In this document: piece after piece, positions 47,229 through 59,300 of the stretch | Layout: the number at the start of each line of letters is the position of its first letter | How positions within the stretch are numbered: position 1 is the stretch's first letter | Origin: Perognathus longimembris pacificus | Lineage: Eukaryota; Chordata; Mammalia; Rodentia; Heteromyidae | DNA length: 64,000 nucleotides | Assembly (NCBI RefSeq): GCF_023159225.1 | Contig: NC_063171.1 | Coordinates: 1,903,501 to 1,967,500, forward strand | Direction of reading: 5' to 3' | Program-made: the position numbers and the translations under genes | The notes under the pieces: model-generated | The model's input: the letters and a program-made list of their open reading frames with translations, nothing else | Databases searched by the model: none | What the model was told of the DNA's origin: nothing

Positions 47229-47929
47229 AATATTCCTCACCTTCATCCCAAATAAAAGTATGGCTTCCTGTAAGATAAAAGCTCAAGTCCTTTGTACTGG
47301 GACATATAGGTGAACATTAGCCATATTTTTACACCTACAGAGGTGATGTATATACATACACTATGGGTAGACCACAAATAGTTTATAGTTCTGTAATGTT
47401 TATAGTTCTGTAATAATTCAGATTTGTTACTCAACAAGACATTGTAAAGAGATTATTTTCTCCTGATGAAAGGCTGGGCAGAATAAGTTCAACAACGTTA
47501 ATGATATTTTACTGCTCAGAGACTGAGACAAACACAAACACAAAGTCAATAGTGCTCTCCTTCTCGATTACTTTTCACCTTGTACCTCTTTCCACCCTTT
47601 CATTATTAACTTATGCTCATGTGTACTTGGTGAGGAGAAAAGTTAATACAGTCAAATGTATTTCTGACAACTTCTATGGCAAAACCTTTTAGAATTTGTC
47701 AGTTGGACATAAAAGACAACAGGCTTAAAACATTACCTGGTTTCTTTGTTTATTCTTCAGTACAAAGGACATACTTACTATTTCTTTACCACATTTTGGG
47801 AGTTAAGTAACCATGCATATAACTATGAATTTTTGTTCATTGCAGTGCCAAGACCAGAAAAAGAGTTACTCGTTTGACATGGGAACATTGATTAAAATGT
47901 TTTCCTACCTTGATCTCTCTTCTGTCTTT
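47229..47929. other. Unassigned intergenic sequence
   Basis: No repeat or gene recognised. Confidence 0.4.
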
Positions 47930-48215
47930 TACATGCTAACTCCTGTTCTCACTTGGAGATTAAACTTAAGTATCACCTCCTCCCAGAAGTATTCCAGTAA
48001 CATTTTATTCTAAATCCCTTTCTCCTTTGCTGAGTGAAGTTTTCACCATTCAGCTCACACAACCCAAGATTTACTTTTCTGTATTCATAGAGGAATTTAA
48101 GCTTCTTACAGCAAGATCTATGCCTCATTCATCTGTATATCTTTAGTGTTCAGGGCAGTATCTGGCACACTGGAATTCCTTGAATACTTGCAAATAAATA
48201 CATTATATATTCTCT
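47930..48215 (+). mobile_element. L2 LINE 3' end fragment
   Basis: Ordered L2 landmarks: 'taactcctgttctcacttgga', 'ttaagtatcacctcctccca', 'agaagtattcc', 'agtgttcagggcagtatctggc' and an 'aataaata' end. Ancient and shared by placentals. Confidence 0.8.
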
Positions 48216-48579
48216 TCAAAACTCTGAGCAAGAGGGTGTCACTTCAATCGATTGTGTACCTTCTTTCCAATAATATCTTATTAGAAAGAAACTATGAATT
48301 AGCAAAGGAGGACCAAGAATGTCTGGGCCAAATGGGAGTGTATCCTCAGTACTTCTTATTACCACATCTACATGAAGATGTGATGTGATTCTACTATGGT
48401 CACTGAGGAAAGAATTGGTAGAAATACATAAATGAATAACCAACATGATTTAGGAGTAAAAAGTGTGATGGACTATGTGATTTTAAAATCAACTATAAAT
48501 TAGATGGAAAAAACATATCACATTGATGTTTGATATAAGATGCTGGATGCAGAAGGGAGAAATGAAGACAGTAATCTGA
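48216..48579. other. Unassigned intergenic sequence
   Basis: No repeat or gene recognised. Confidence 0.4.
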
Positions 48580-48715
48580 TGTATATCCTACAAAATTAAT
48601 AAGTATAAGGAAGGAGGTAGGTAGGGAAGGGATGAGTGAGAATGTTGAAAGGGGTGACAATGATTAAGATATATTATATTAATAAACTCCTCTGTTAAAT
48701 GACAACTTATATATA
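48580..48715 (+). mobile_element. Possible old L1 3' end
   Basis: Purine-rich stretch then 'aagatatattatattaataaactcctctgtta', a decayed form of the motif at 46.63 kb. Confidence 0.4.
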
Positions 48716-48884
48716 GTAATGACAACAACCATATTAATAAATACTGGATGCTCTTGCCAAGAGAGGTGAGGGAGATAGGGAAATGAAAAAGAGAAAATGT
48801 TCTTAAGATATCTTCTGAACTCAGAGCTTGGCATGGTGGCATGGCCTTCAAGTCCAGCTACAAGGGGAAAAGTTTGTAGAAAGA

Positions 48885-48992
48885 TATAAAAAGAGAAGGG
48901 AAGGATAGAAGAAGAGAGAAAGAAAAAGGGGAGAGAGAGGGAAGAGGGAGGGTTAGAGGAGGCAGAAGAAGGGAAGGGAGAAAGAGAATGAT
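48885..48992. repeat. GA-rich low-complexity tract
   Basis: About 105 bp almost entirely purine on the + strand. Confidence 0.85.
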
Positions 48993-49211
48993 ATAATACT
49001 TTTTAAATTACTTTAAAAAGTTCAGCTTCTGAGTTATATTCTTGGGCTCTGGAGAAAATCAATTCTAAGGAAAAAAGTTTAAATTATAGCATGCACAATT
49101 CAACTCTTTATGTATAGAAAATGAATGATTGCCTTAGCTATGTAAGTAATCCAGCATTTGAGGAGTAAGCATAGAGAAGAATATACATATCCCTACAGGT
49201 GAGCTTGAATT
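48993..49211. other. Unassigned intergenic sequence
   Basis: No repeat or gene recognised. Confidence 0.35.
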
Positions 49212-49226
49212 AAAATTCAGAATCTG

Positions 49227-49415
49227 GGGCTGGGGATATGGCCTAGTGGCAAGAGTGCTTGCCTCGTATACATGAGGCTCTGGGTTCAATTCCCCAGCAC
49301 CACATATACAGAAAACGGCCAGAAGTGGCGCTGTGGCTCAAGTGGCAGAGTGCTAGCCTTGAGCAAAAAGAAGCCAGGGACAGTTCTCAGGCCCTGAGTA
49401 CAAGCCCCAGGACTG

Positions 49416-49450
<35 letters not shown>
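49227..49450 (+). mobile_element. IDL-Geo-like SINE with long A-tail
   Basis: Complete copy of the 'TATACATG/AAAAAG' type with an uninterrupted tail of about 33 A (49418-49450). Perfect target-site duplications of 12-15 bp (attcagaatctg, with preceding A) lie at 49212-49226 and 49448-49462; the target is TT/AAAA. The clean long tail and perfect duplications suggest a recent insertion, possibly polymorphic. Confidence 0.97.
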
Positions 49451-49453
<3 letters not shown>

Positions 49454-49462
49454 CAGAATCTG

Positions 49463-49869
49463 TGTTTTCTACACACTCCAGCTCTCTAAGTCTCGTTCTA
49501 TGTAAAAGGAAAGATTTGTTCTGAGTGTCTCAAAGGTGCCTTCTAATTTCAGCTTGTGTTACAAAAACAAAGATTTTAACACGGGTTTTTAATAAGAAAA
49601 GAATTAATTAGTACATATTGTAAACAACGAAAAATCAAGGTATAATAAAACAGTTAAATACAATCAAATTTTCCAAAATATCAATTTTTGCAGGAAAGGC
49701 TCTTTATTCCAATGGCTAGTTGTATTAAAGACTTGTGTTATCACAACTTCCATAGACATATGATGGTATGAAATAAAGCAGAACAATTATATTAGTTTAT
49801 TTTAATGTAGAAACATTTATAAACAAGAAAAATATTATAAAGATAAAGCAGCACCTTTATTTATCCAGG
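49463..49869. other. Unassigned AT-rich intergenic sequence
   Basis: No repeat or gene recognised. Confidence 0.4.
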
Positions 49870-50316
49870 CATCATGGCTTTAACAAAAATGATGAATTAA
49901 AAGTTCATATGATCATATAAAATGATGCCTATCAAAATGAACCCCAAGAAATAGAAACAAGAATGTTTTTTATTTTACTTATTGTGGGTCTTTTTAAATT
50001 TTGTTTCCTTCTTTTGTTGCTGTTTTTTTTTTATTTCTGTACCTTTGTCTTGTATGTAAGTTTACCTGATTTGGGGAGGGGGAGGAGAAGCGCAGAAATG
50101 GTGGGACAAAGATTGAAGTAATGCAGCTACGGATATTCACTAGACACTGTGTTGGAAATGAAGTATACAACTTGGGACAGTGAGGGAAGTGGGAGGGAAA
50201 AAATGGGAGAAAATGAGGAAGGGGGTGACACTGTTCAAAAAGAAGTATACTCAATGCTCGACTTATGTAACTGTAACCCATCTGGACATCAACTTTATAA
50301 TAAAAATATTAAAAGA
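49870..50316 (+). mobile_element. Older L1 3' end
   Basis: 'atatgatcatataaaatgatgc', 'aaaatgaacccca', a purine-rich run (about 50178-50228), 'actcaatgctcgacttatgtaactgtaaccc' and 'aataaaaat'. It follows the same order as the young L1 3' ends but is diverged. Confidence 0.75.
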
Positions 50317-50321
50317 ACCTG

Positions 50322-50548
50322 GCTCCATTTGCTAGTAGCTCACATGTGTAATCCTAGCTACTCATGAGGTTGAGGTATGAAGATCATATTTTGAAACCAA
50401 CCCAGGGAGGAAAGTCTATGAGACAATCTCTAATTAATCATTAAAAAGCTAGAGCTGGAGCTATGACTCCAGTGGTAGAGTGCCATCCTTGTGCAAAAAA
50501 AGCTAAAAGAGAGTGCCCGGACTGTGAGATCAAGCCATAGTCTTGGTG
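50322..50548 (+). mobile_element. B1-tRNA dimeric SINE
   Basis: Sense copy: 'tagtagctcacatgtgtaatcctagctactcat' and right monomer 'gactccagtggtagagtgcca'. Confidence 0.85.
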
Positions 50549-50577
50549 GGTGCTCACATGTGCTTGCATGCACCCAA

Positions 50578-50631
50578 GCACACATGCACACAGGCACATG
50601 TGCATGTGAACACACACAGACACACACACAA
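50578..50631. repeat. CA-rich imperfect repeat
   Basis: Imperfect CACACA/CATG stretch after the SINE tail. Confidence 0.75.
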
Positions 50632-50995
50632 GAAGCTTGCATTTTACCTGGTTTTGGATGTATTACAAGCTGTTTGTAGTGACTGCGGTCTATTTGAGCT
50701 AATTTGTATAAGAGCTGTCTTCCTATTTAAAAAAGCATATTTTAAAAGTCTGACTTTCAATAATTAAAGAGGTTAAATGAAGCATGTGTTAGATTTCACC
50801 TTTGAGAGCCCAATAGCTTTCAAGGAAAAGAACAACAAGAAAAACCCTACTCTATCATATCACATAGGAAACAAATTAGTTACTATTTCTTCTGTTTAAT
50901 GAGACTTTTCAATTGGTCCATTCAATCCTAGCTCTCTCTGCCATGAAAACCTGGTCGGAAGGAAAATTCTATTATTCTTCTTTGTAAGACCCACA
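50632..50995. other. Unassigned intergenic sequence
   Basis: No repeat or gene recognised. Confidence 0.4.
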
Positions 50996-51302
50996 TTGCT
51001 GGGCACTGTGGCTCATGCCTGTCATCCTAGTAACTTAAGAGGTTGAGTTTGGGAGGATAGCAGTTCAAGCTAGCCTGGACAGGAATGTGTGAGAGATCTC
51101 TTCTAACTGAGCAATGAAATAGTGATACACACTTGTCATCCAGGTATGATTCGAAGCTCCAAATAAGCTAATTGTAGCCCTGGTGTGCACCTGCATACAA
51201 AGTGACACAAACATAAGCATAAAAAATGCCCAGGGTTGTAGCTCAGCAGTAAAAATATCTACCTAGCAAGCAAGAAGCTTTCAGCTCAAACCACAGTACT
51301 TC
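50996..51302 (+). mobile_element. B1-like plus ID-like SINE (old)
   Basis: B1 part 'gctgggcactgtggctcatgcctg', then unclear middle sequence, then an ID-like unit at 51229-51302 ('ccagggttgtagctcagcagtaaa', 'cagctcaaaccacagtact'). Could be a B1-dID type dimer or two insertions. Confidence 0.65.
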
Positions 51303-51466
51303 AAAATACCTCAATGGTTATATAGTTATAATTTTATAATGATTTTTGTAATAATAATATGTTATATATAATTATATATATATATAGTTTATACAGACAC
51401 TAAATAAAAGAAAGAAAAATATAAGACTGGTAAACCACAAAGTGCTTGGATCATAATGGACAGAAA

Positions 51467-51468
<2 letters not shown>

Positions 51469-51514
<46 letters not shown>
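51469..51514. repeat. (GT)n microsatellite
   Basis: About 46 bp uninterrupted, at the tail side of the antisense SINE that follows. Confidence 0.97.
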
Positions 51515-51515
<1 letters not shown>

Positions 51516-51518
<3 letters not shown>

Positions 51519-51742
51519 CTGTTCTGGGACTTGAACTCAGGGTCTCCTTCCCTCCCTTGGTTTCTTTCCACTCAAGCATGGTGCTTTACCATTTGAGTTA
51601 CACCACCACTTATGTGTTTTTGCTTATTAGTTGACTGTACAAGCCTCACAGTCTTTTCTTCCTTGGCTTGCTTTGGGTTGACATCTTCAAATTTCAGCCT
51701 TCTGAGTAGCCAGGATTTCAGGCATGAGCCTTGTGCCTGGGT
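51516..51742 (-). mobile_element. B1-tRNA dimeric SINE
   Basis: Antisense 'gttctgggacttgaactcaggg', 'taccatttgagttacacca', 'tctgagtagccaggatttcaggcatgagcc'. Confidence 0.85.
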
Positions 51743-52443
51743 TACCATGAGTCATTATTATTTACAAATTTGCATCAGATTTCTTATCTGTGAATAGATG
51801 TGTAAGCTGCCATTGTTAGGCTCAATCTGGGAAGTCACAGCAAAGCAAGTATACCTTGTTTATAATTCACCACCTACAGAACAGAAGGAACTGAAGGCAC
51901 AAATTCACATTACTGACAAAGCAGTTGTCTGTGACCAGGTAGAACCAAGTTTCAGCTATGCTACTGCCAAATATATTTCAAGGTCAGAGACAAAATTATA
52001 CAGATATTATGTTGCATAAGAAAATATGGAAAGATCCTTTACTCAGCAGTAGATAAATTTATATCAAAAGAAACATTTAGCAGAGGGCAGAATACATTGA
52101 ATGTGACTCACAATGAATGGTGTCTGGAGAGCTATTAGTCCTGTAGCAAACTCTGAAAATATGACTCTAGTATCAATCACCTCAAGCTTATATGTAGACT
52201 TTCTTTCATTTTCTAGAAGCTATGCATGTTGCAGATGGCAACAGCCTTTGGGAAACTTAATAGCAGCTTAGTAATGAGGTGTTGGAAAGAATTACATTGA
52301 GACAAACCGGTTTCCAGACAAATCATGATAAGTATTTTTACTTATTACTAAAAGCCTCTCCAGTCTCAGCCCAATCATTTTATGTATCCAAAAATGGAAT
52401 CTGAAGGATTGACCCCCACCTTATTATCTCAGGCACATACAGA
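51743..52443. other. Unassigned intergenic sequence
   Basis: No repeat or gene recognised. Confidence 0.4.
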
Positions 52444-52709
52444 TGTTGGGGGAAGACAGAAGTCAGGTGTAGACAGAAGTCAGGCACACACCTAACGAGG
52501 ACCCATGCAGCCACCTAAGCCTGGCTGTAAACTCCCTAGCCCTAACCTCTGCCTCCTTGCTCCGATCCCATATAAGCCTGACCCCAAATCCACCCCTTCC
52601 CCCAAGCCCAGGGAAGGCTGTGCTCCTCATTGTTCCTTAGTAAACAGTCTTAGCCTGTTGAAGATAGAGTTCAGCCTGTTTCCTTCCCTTCTCCTTCATT
52701 TTCCTAACA
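52444..52709 (+). mobile_element. Solo LTR, short retroviral type
   Basis: 266 bp with inverted ends (TGTTGGGGGAAG ... TTTTCCTAACA), a direct repeat of 'agacagaagtcagg' (about 52454 and 52474) in the U3-like part, a TATA-like CATATAAGCC at about 52569-52578, and a 'cttagtaaaca' stretch where a polyadenylation signal would lie. No internal viral sequence and no clear target-site duplication. Class uncertain. Confidence 0.65.
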
Positions 52710-53416
52710 GAGCCCACCTTAAATAATTTTTTAACAAAGAACCTAAAAGGAATATAAGTAAAGGACTTTATAATGTTTTCTGTTTATATTACAGCAAAGT
52801 TCACAGTTCAGACTCACTCTGAATCTCATTCTTTATAAGGAATGAGATTAAAATTGAGGCAAATGATAATACTTGAATGTAGTTTTGTAATGTCTTCACG
52901 TATTTCAAACATGTGAGAAAGAACCTATCATTAAGATTCAATTTTTTGAGAAAGTTACATATACATTACAGATATTTTTCTAAGGTACCTTTTTCCAATA
53001 TGTTATGATAAAAATTTGAGTCATAAAGCAAAATTTAAAGAATATTATAGTGGACATCTACATAAGTGTTACCTAAATTCTGCCATGAAAATGTACTCTG
53101 TCTACCCAACCCTGAGGAGACTGGTTGAGTCATCTTGATTTCCTTATTTTCTCTCTTTCTGTCTACCCATCCCTGTAGACACTGATCAAAACCATCTTAT
53201 TTTCCTAGTGCATTTGAATGCACATTGCAGACATCAGTATATCACCCTCTAAATATTTCAGCATTCATATCATTAGATAGAATTGTGTTCATTTATTCTT
53301 ATGATGTAAAATTGACCTATAAAGTAAGGCATATGTCTTTCTTTTTCCAGTATTGAATCAAATCCAAAAACTCACACTTGCTAGACACACATTCTACCAC
53401 TATGTATGCAATGTCA
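52710..53416. other. Unassigned AT-rich intergenic sequence
   Basis: No repeat or gene recognised. Confidence 0.4.
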
Positions 53417-54158
53417 TAGTCTGTCATAGCTAAAATATGGAACCAACCCAGATGCCCCTCAGTAGAAGAATGGATCAGGAAAATGCGGTACATATACATA
53501 ACGGAATTTTATGCCTCTGTTGGAAAGAATGACATTGCCCCATTCATAAAGAAATGGAAGGATTTGGAAAAACGTATACTAAGTGAAGTGAGCCAGACCT
53601 AAAGAAACATGGACTCTATGGTCTCCCTCATAGGGAATAATTAGCACAGGTTTAGGCTAGTCACAGCAGAGGATCACAAGAGCCCAATAGCTATGCCTTT
53701 ATGAACACATAAGATGATGCTAAGTGAAATGAACTCCATGTTATGGAAACAACAGTTACATCACTGTTGTAATTACTTTTAACATGCCAAGTGAAACCAT
53801 AACTTCTATTGTTGATGATCCTCTTGTATCCCCTTCCTGTGGTTGTACCTGCACTATCACTGTATCTCATCTGAACACACTGGATACTGTATATACTGGT
53901 ATTAGAACTAAGAAAGTGAAAGGGAATATCAAAATTGAGAGACAAAGGATAAAAAGACAAATGACTCCAAAAACAATTCTTGCAAAACCATTTGGTGTAA
54001 ACCAACTGAACAACTCATGGGGAGAGAGGGAAAAGGGAAGGGAAGGGGAAAATGAGGGAGGAGGTAACAAACAGTACAAGAAATGTACCTAAGGCCTAAC
54101 GTATGAAACTGTAACCTCTCTGTACATCACTTTGACAATAAATAAGAAAAAAAAAAAA
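53417..54158 (+). mobile_element. 5'-truncated L1, 3' end (~740 bp)
   Basis: Begins in the ORF2 C-terminus ('gtcatagctaaaatatggaacc'), ORF2 stop TAG at 53642-53644, then 3'UTR with a G-rich tract (about 54019-54060), 'ggcctaacgtatgaaactgtaacc' and an A-tail to 54158. Confidence 0.94.
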
Positions 54159-54599
54159 GACATGCACATCTGTGTTATCAGAACTCCTTGTGCTATGTCT
54201 GGGCTTTTGAGTGGTGGCATGAGGCTTTTTGGTAAAGGCTTAGTTCTCTCCACTATTCACTTGTGAAGTCCTTACGAGATAACCAAATAAGGGAGACACT
54301 TCAGGACAGTGTGGCATGCCTTTGAATGGAGTAGTGGTGTCCCAAGCTCTTCTTCTCCTTGTTTTTCTGGCCATTAATTGGGTGGCTTTGCTTTGTTATG
54401 TCATCCTGCCAGATGTTCTATTTTGCCACAGCCCCAAAGTCCCAGAGCCAACCATTCATAGACTGCAACTTCCAAAACTATAAGGCAAAATCCTCCTTTC
54501 CCCTTTCATTTCAGGTATTGTTTAGAGTAACAGAATGTAGACTCACACAATAACATAACAAACATATCTAGCAACATATCAAATTTTACTATCATTTTA
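54159..54599. other. Unassigned intergenic sequence
   Basis: No repeat or gene recognised. The 64-codon frame at 54359-54553 has no family features. Confidence 0.4.
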
Positions 54600-54850
54600 G
54601 AATTTATCCAGTAACTTCTGGTTCTCAGTACCTGCCCCTCCCCCCACAAGCAAGCACCATTCTTATTTTTGTCCCTATTCCAGAAACTTTCTCTGGAATA
54701 TTATATAACAGAATCATACAGAATACGATTCTGTTGTCTTTCAGTCAACCTATTGTTTAATGCACCATCCATCTGTTCTTTTTTAATTTCAAAGGAGCAT
54801 TCTTCTATGCCCATTATTCTACAATTCATTTACTGATTGATGTATTACTG
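54600..54850 (-). mobile_element. Old L1M-type fragment
   Basis: Resembles antisense L1M 3'UTR: 'cccctccccccacaagcaagcacca', 'tggaatattatataacagaatcatacag', 'ctttcagtcaacc', 'ccattattctacaattcattta'. Confidence 0.6.
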
Positions 54851-54854
54851 GAGA

Positions 54855-54905
54855 TTGTTTTTGTTTATTTATTTATTAATTTATTTATTTATTCATTCAT
54901 TAATT
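54855..54905. repeat. (TTTA)n low-complexity repeat
   Basis: Imperfect TTTA/TTCA repeats. Confidence 0.9.
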
Positions 54906-56224
54906 ATTGATAGTTTGAGGAGAATAGTTTGTCAAGGGAAAAATTTCCAGTAGCAACTGAAGTCATTAAGAAAAGAAGCACTGATAGTTTAATTTTACAA
55001 TACAATAAAAAAAACCCACCAAGTTTAGAACAATCAGAAAAACATTAATTGCCTTTCAGTATGATGTTTGGGTACACGTCTACCAGTAAGGGTATAAGCC
55101 TTAATGAAGTTGCAAATGCTGCCTTTGTCATGAGGAAATGTTCTATTCAGAAATGCCTGGTTTCTTTTAAAAGTGTTCTTGAGTAGTATAGATAATGTTT
55201 CTGTGAATATTCCTCTACAGAACTTAGATCCTACTTTTTATGTACAGGTATTTTCAATGTTTCTTTTATGAAACTCAGAGTCCCTTGGGCTTGTACTTCA
55301 GGCTACTTTGTAAGTTTCACTTTCCAGCCCTGGGTAGACTTGATAAATTCTATGGAATATTCTGTTTCCTTTGAGCAGTTGAGTACAGATGGAAATAATT
55401 TTTAAAAAGGAAGAAATGACCTTAGGCATATTCTTGAAGTGTGAAAACACAGTTTTCTTCAAGCAACCTACACGTAAAATATCAGTTTGTATTCCAGAAG
55501 CAAAAAAAAGTTAAAAAAGAATGTATAATCCTTGTTCTTCTTCCATAAAGATTGACTGTGACTTAAAATAGCCCGGAGTTATTAATGCTGTAAATCTTTC
55601 AGAAAGAGATTTTAGTGCTTGTTCTGCTTGCTCTCAAAAAAATAAATCAGCATTTCATAGATCTCACATAAGTGACAGAATCTCAAACTATACCAAGATT
55701 AGACTATTACTAATACCCAGGGAGAAAATGAATTGTAGATTTAAAAAAATTTTGTTCAAATGACTAAACACATTTATGGCAGAAATAGACCATTTTAGAT
55801 GCCCCTCTAAGTACTTTAACCTTTGACTTCTAAAAAATTGTCCAAAGATAAAGCTTGTATTAATTGAGTCACAATCTTCAAAAGAATTGGAAAGAACTAA
55901 TTGTTTGTGCCAGCAGGAATTGGGTAGGTGTGAACTCAAACAGTTTTATATCAAGAGTTACTATGATGGCATAAAACTTTCTTTTCTGAAATCTTCTTAC
56001 TATATGATTGCATAACTCAAAATGCCCTATACATGTCATAGAATGATTCATCATAAACATGAGACTATTTTAATAATACATCACATACACAGAGAATATA
56101 TACACAGAGAAACAAACCTATTACTCTATTTATACTATCAGTATCACATTAAATAATTTATTTGTAAAACTAGTGTTTTTCAGGAAGAAAACAAAACCTT
56201 ACAAATCAACACAGATGAAGTTGT
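54906..56224. other. Unassigned AT-rich sequence, possibly old LINE in part
   Basis: The part up to about 55300 may continue the antisense L1M. Beyond that nothing is recognised. Confidence 0.35.
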
Positions 56225-56310
56225 GCTGAGGAGGTGTTTCAGGTGGTAAAACACCTGTTTAGCAACTATGACATCCTGAGTTTGAACCACAGTACTGCCA
56301 AGAAAGAGAA
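56225..56310 (+). mobile_element. ID-like SINE monomer
   Basis: 'ctgaggaggtgtttcaggtggtaaaacacctg' and 'tgagtttgaaccacagtact' are degraded A- and B-box regions of a tRNA-derived SINE. Confidence 0.6.
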
Positions 56311-59300
56311 GAATGGGGCAGAGTTGTTTTTTAGGCAAGTATGATAACTATGAAGGGCTTGTATAATTCATGGGAGATACGTAATGATAAAAGTCATCTT
56401 AGTGAAATAAGCATTGTAAGAGATTTGAAGTGACAGTAGCAGCAGATCATTTCACTTTTTTTGTTTTTATTATCTTTTTATTGTGAAAACAGAAAAGAGA
56501 GACAGGACAATTTTTCCTTAGCTGTCTGGGTCAGGAGAACCATCTGGCACTCATTTAAACTACTATGAGGAAAACAATAAATCCTTCACTAATATTCCAA
56601 TCTATTCACTAATTGTTTTAATCAGAACATCTGGTTGGGGTTTCCCTTTACTAGAGTGTTCCCCACAAATGGTGTTGGGCACCTAAGTTCCATCTGAGCT
56701 GTGTTGACTCTCCACAACAGCTTCCCCACCCTTCCTCAGCCTGGCATTAACTCAATTTGTCATCTCAACTCTTCTTGTCACTCAGGCAATTCATGTTCTG
56801 AATCTCATCTGAGTTTCCAGCAGAGCTACTAACTCTAAGAAACGACTTCAACTTCTATTGTTATTGTTGTCATTATCATTTCTATAATTTTGTGCCTGTT
56901 CCTAAACTCCTTGCTTGGACTCTTTTTTAATCCAGATTCTATCTTGGATTCTGCTACTCTATTAATCAGAATGCACTTTTGTAGCTGACCCTTAGTCTGT
57001 CAACTTCCTTAGGATGTCTTCTTTCTGTTTTCTGGTCTCTAGACTTGGGCTTTTGTTTCCTCATACTGCTTGACAGATTTTTGACTTGAACCTACACACA
57101 AGAGTATGTATATACCTTTGACAAACCCACTCTGGTGGATAAGAATATCATATCAAGATATAGTGATTCTAATTTCAACTTATACTAATTAACGCAGATT
57201 TTTTTTGAGATTTCTTTATTCATTTACAACACAGAGAAGCCATATATGCGAACATGCTTCTAGTTCCACTGTTCCATACTTTTATAGATTTTTGTCACAG
57301 TGATAATAACTATAGCCCACTGCATGTCAAAAAGTAGGTTCAAAGGCATTCAAAATTTTCCTGTTATGATTACCATCTGAAATAAATGGCAATAGATAAT
57401 TGTAGAAGTTTTCACTTTGACTATGTGTAACATTGAGAGTGATTCTGAAAACTATATTGCCTAGATCCAATTGGACCAATTATATTCTAACCCTAGGAAC
57501 AGAGCTTTTGGAAACTCCCCTACATGTGTTTCTAATACATAGCTAATATTGTATACCATTATAGTAGTCAATATGAGTCAGTGAAATAGTTGGAAAACTG
57601 TTTTGTGGCCATTTCAAGCAGTGAATTTGGTATAATTTGTCATAGACAAATAAGATATAAAAATAAATAAATACATTTGTCGAGTTCTCTATTTCACAAA
57701 TAAGCAACTTACAAGGTAAAATTGGTTGCCTACCTAGAGAAATTTCTTTTTAGAAAATATAACATGAATTTTTATCTAAAACTTGGGCTTTCTCATGCAC
57801 ATTGTTTGGTGGGAAAATCACTCATTGATCTTTCTAGCTATAATAGAAAAGCTGTCTTTAGAAACTGTTTCATTTCTCCATTCACATATGGAATCTGACT
57901 AGATTTTTCTGAATCAAGATATTTTCTGGGCCCTGATTGTGGGGTTAACATCACAGGCAATCACATCAGCAGAATAATCAATCACCTGGATTTACTTGGT
58001 TGATAATGAATTGATGTTATGTGCTTGCTGCTAACACAGAAATTCACACATATTCACATATGTATAAAATAATAAGAGCAGAAGCCCATGAGAAAGATAA
58101 AATGGATAACAGAAGTAATCACCCTGTATTACTACTGTAAAAATCAATAAAGCAAATATGTTATTCTTTCTAAGTGTCATATTACAATAATGTTTTCCTG
58201 AAGACCATTGTCAGCATCCAATTTAAAAAGGCAGCTGCTTGTGTTTGCTTAAAACAAAAGGGTGGTTGACTTAATGAATTATTTACAGGCATGCAATATG
58301 GCAACAATGTTATTATGAACTCTCTTCTAAGATCTCCTCTGGCTACTACTGGCAGGGTGTCAATTTGCTTGTTTTTATGGTAGGTGCATGAAATTGTGAA
58401 GCTGTTCCGAGCAAGGAGATTCTACCATTGGACTTAAGAATGCAGGCAAATCCAGAAAGAAAACCATGGTAAAAAGAATCACAAAAACGTTCATTTGGTA
58501 TTAACAATATGTAATGTGGAACTCAAGTTAAGACAGTATGATTAGAATTACAGAGAGCTGAAAGCAATTAAAAGAAATCAGGACAGGACTCCATGAGTTG
58601 TTGACTGGTAGTGAAAGAATACAAACCTCTTTTTCCTCCATCATGTATGCTGCCTGTCATCATTCTCTTATATTTCTGCACCACAATTAGGAAGTAGGAG
58701 AAATTCAAAGAACTTGAGCCTTATAAGAAAGTAGTGTAAAGATTTAAGGAGAAAAATAATGCATGCAAAGTCACATGACTTTAAAGGCCATTTTCCTTAG
58801 GATGATCCTGCCAACCAAAAATTTGCTAAAATTTATTCCTATTTAGAGAATGTATTCGGATAGAATCTGTGAATGCCAGTGGCAATTCTTTGGAAGCATG
58901 TTACAACCAAAGGAGTTCAGGGAGCACAAATCTCTACAGAGATGGTGAATGATCCTCAGGTCAGAATCACTTGGAACTTGGAACATTGTCTTGCCTCTAA
59001 TCACTGATCAGTGACATTGGTTGATGGGTGATTTGATTGAACTGAAATTTCAATTTTATAAAAATGGCCTTGTGTGAAGATTTTTAGATGAAAACCATAG
59101 GTTATGGCAGTGTGGGAAAGAAAAAGTCTGTGGCGATGTCAAGTGGAGCATGCTCTGTAAGCTTTGCAGTCTTCTTCTAGAAACAGCGTACAGATTACCT
59201 GCCTCCTGTGAAGTCCCAGGTCTCATAGACCTAGACTTGGGCAAGATTACAGCAGTTGGATTGTTTTTTATTTCAACATGCTGGTCTCATGGGAAATTTT

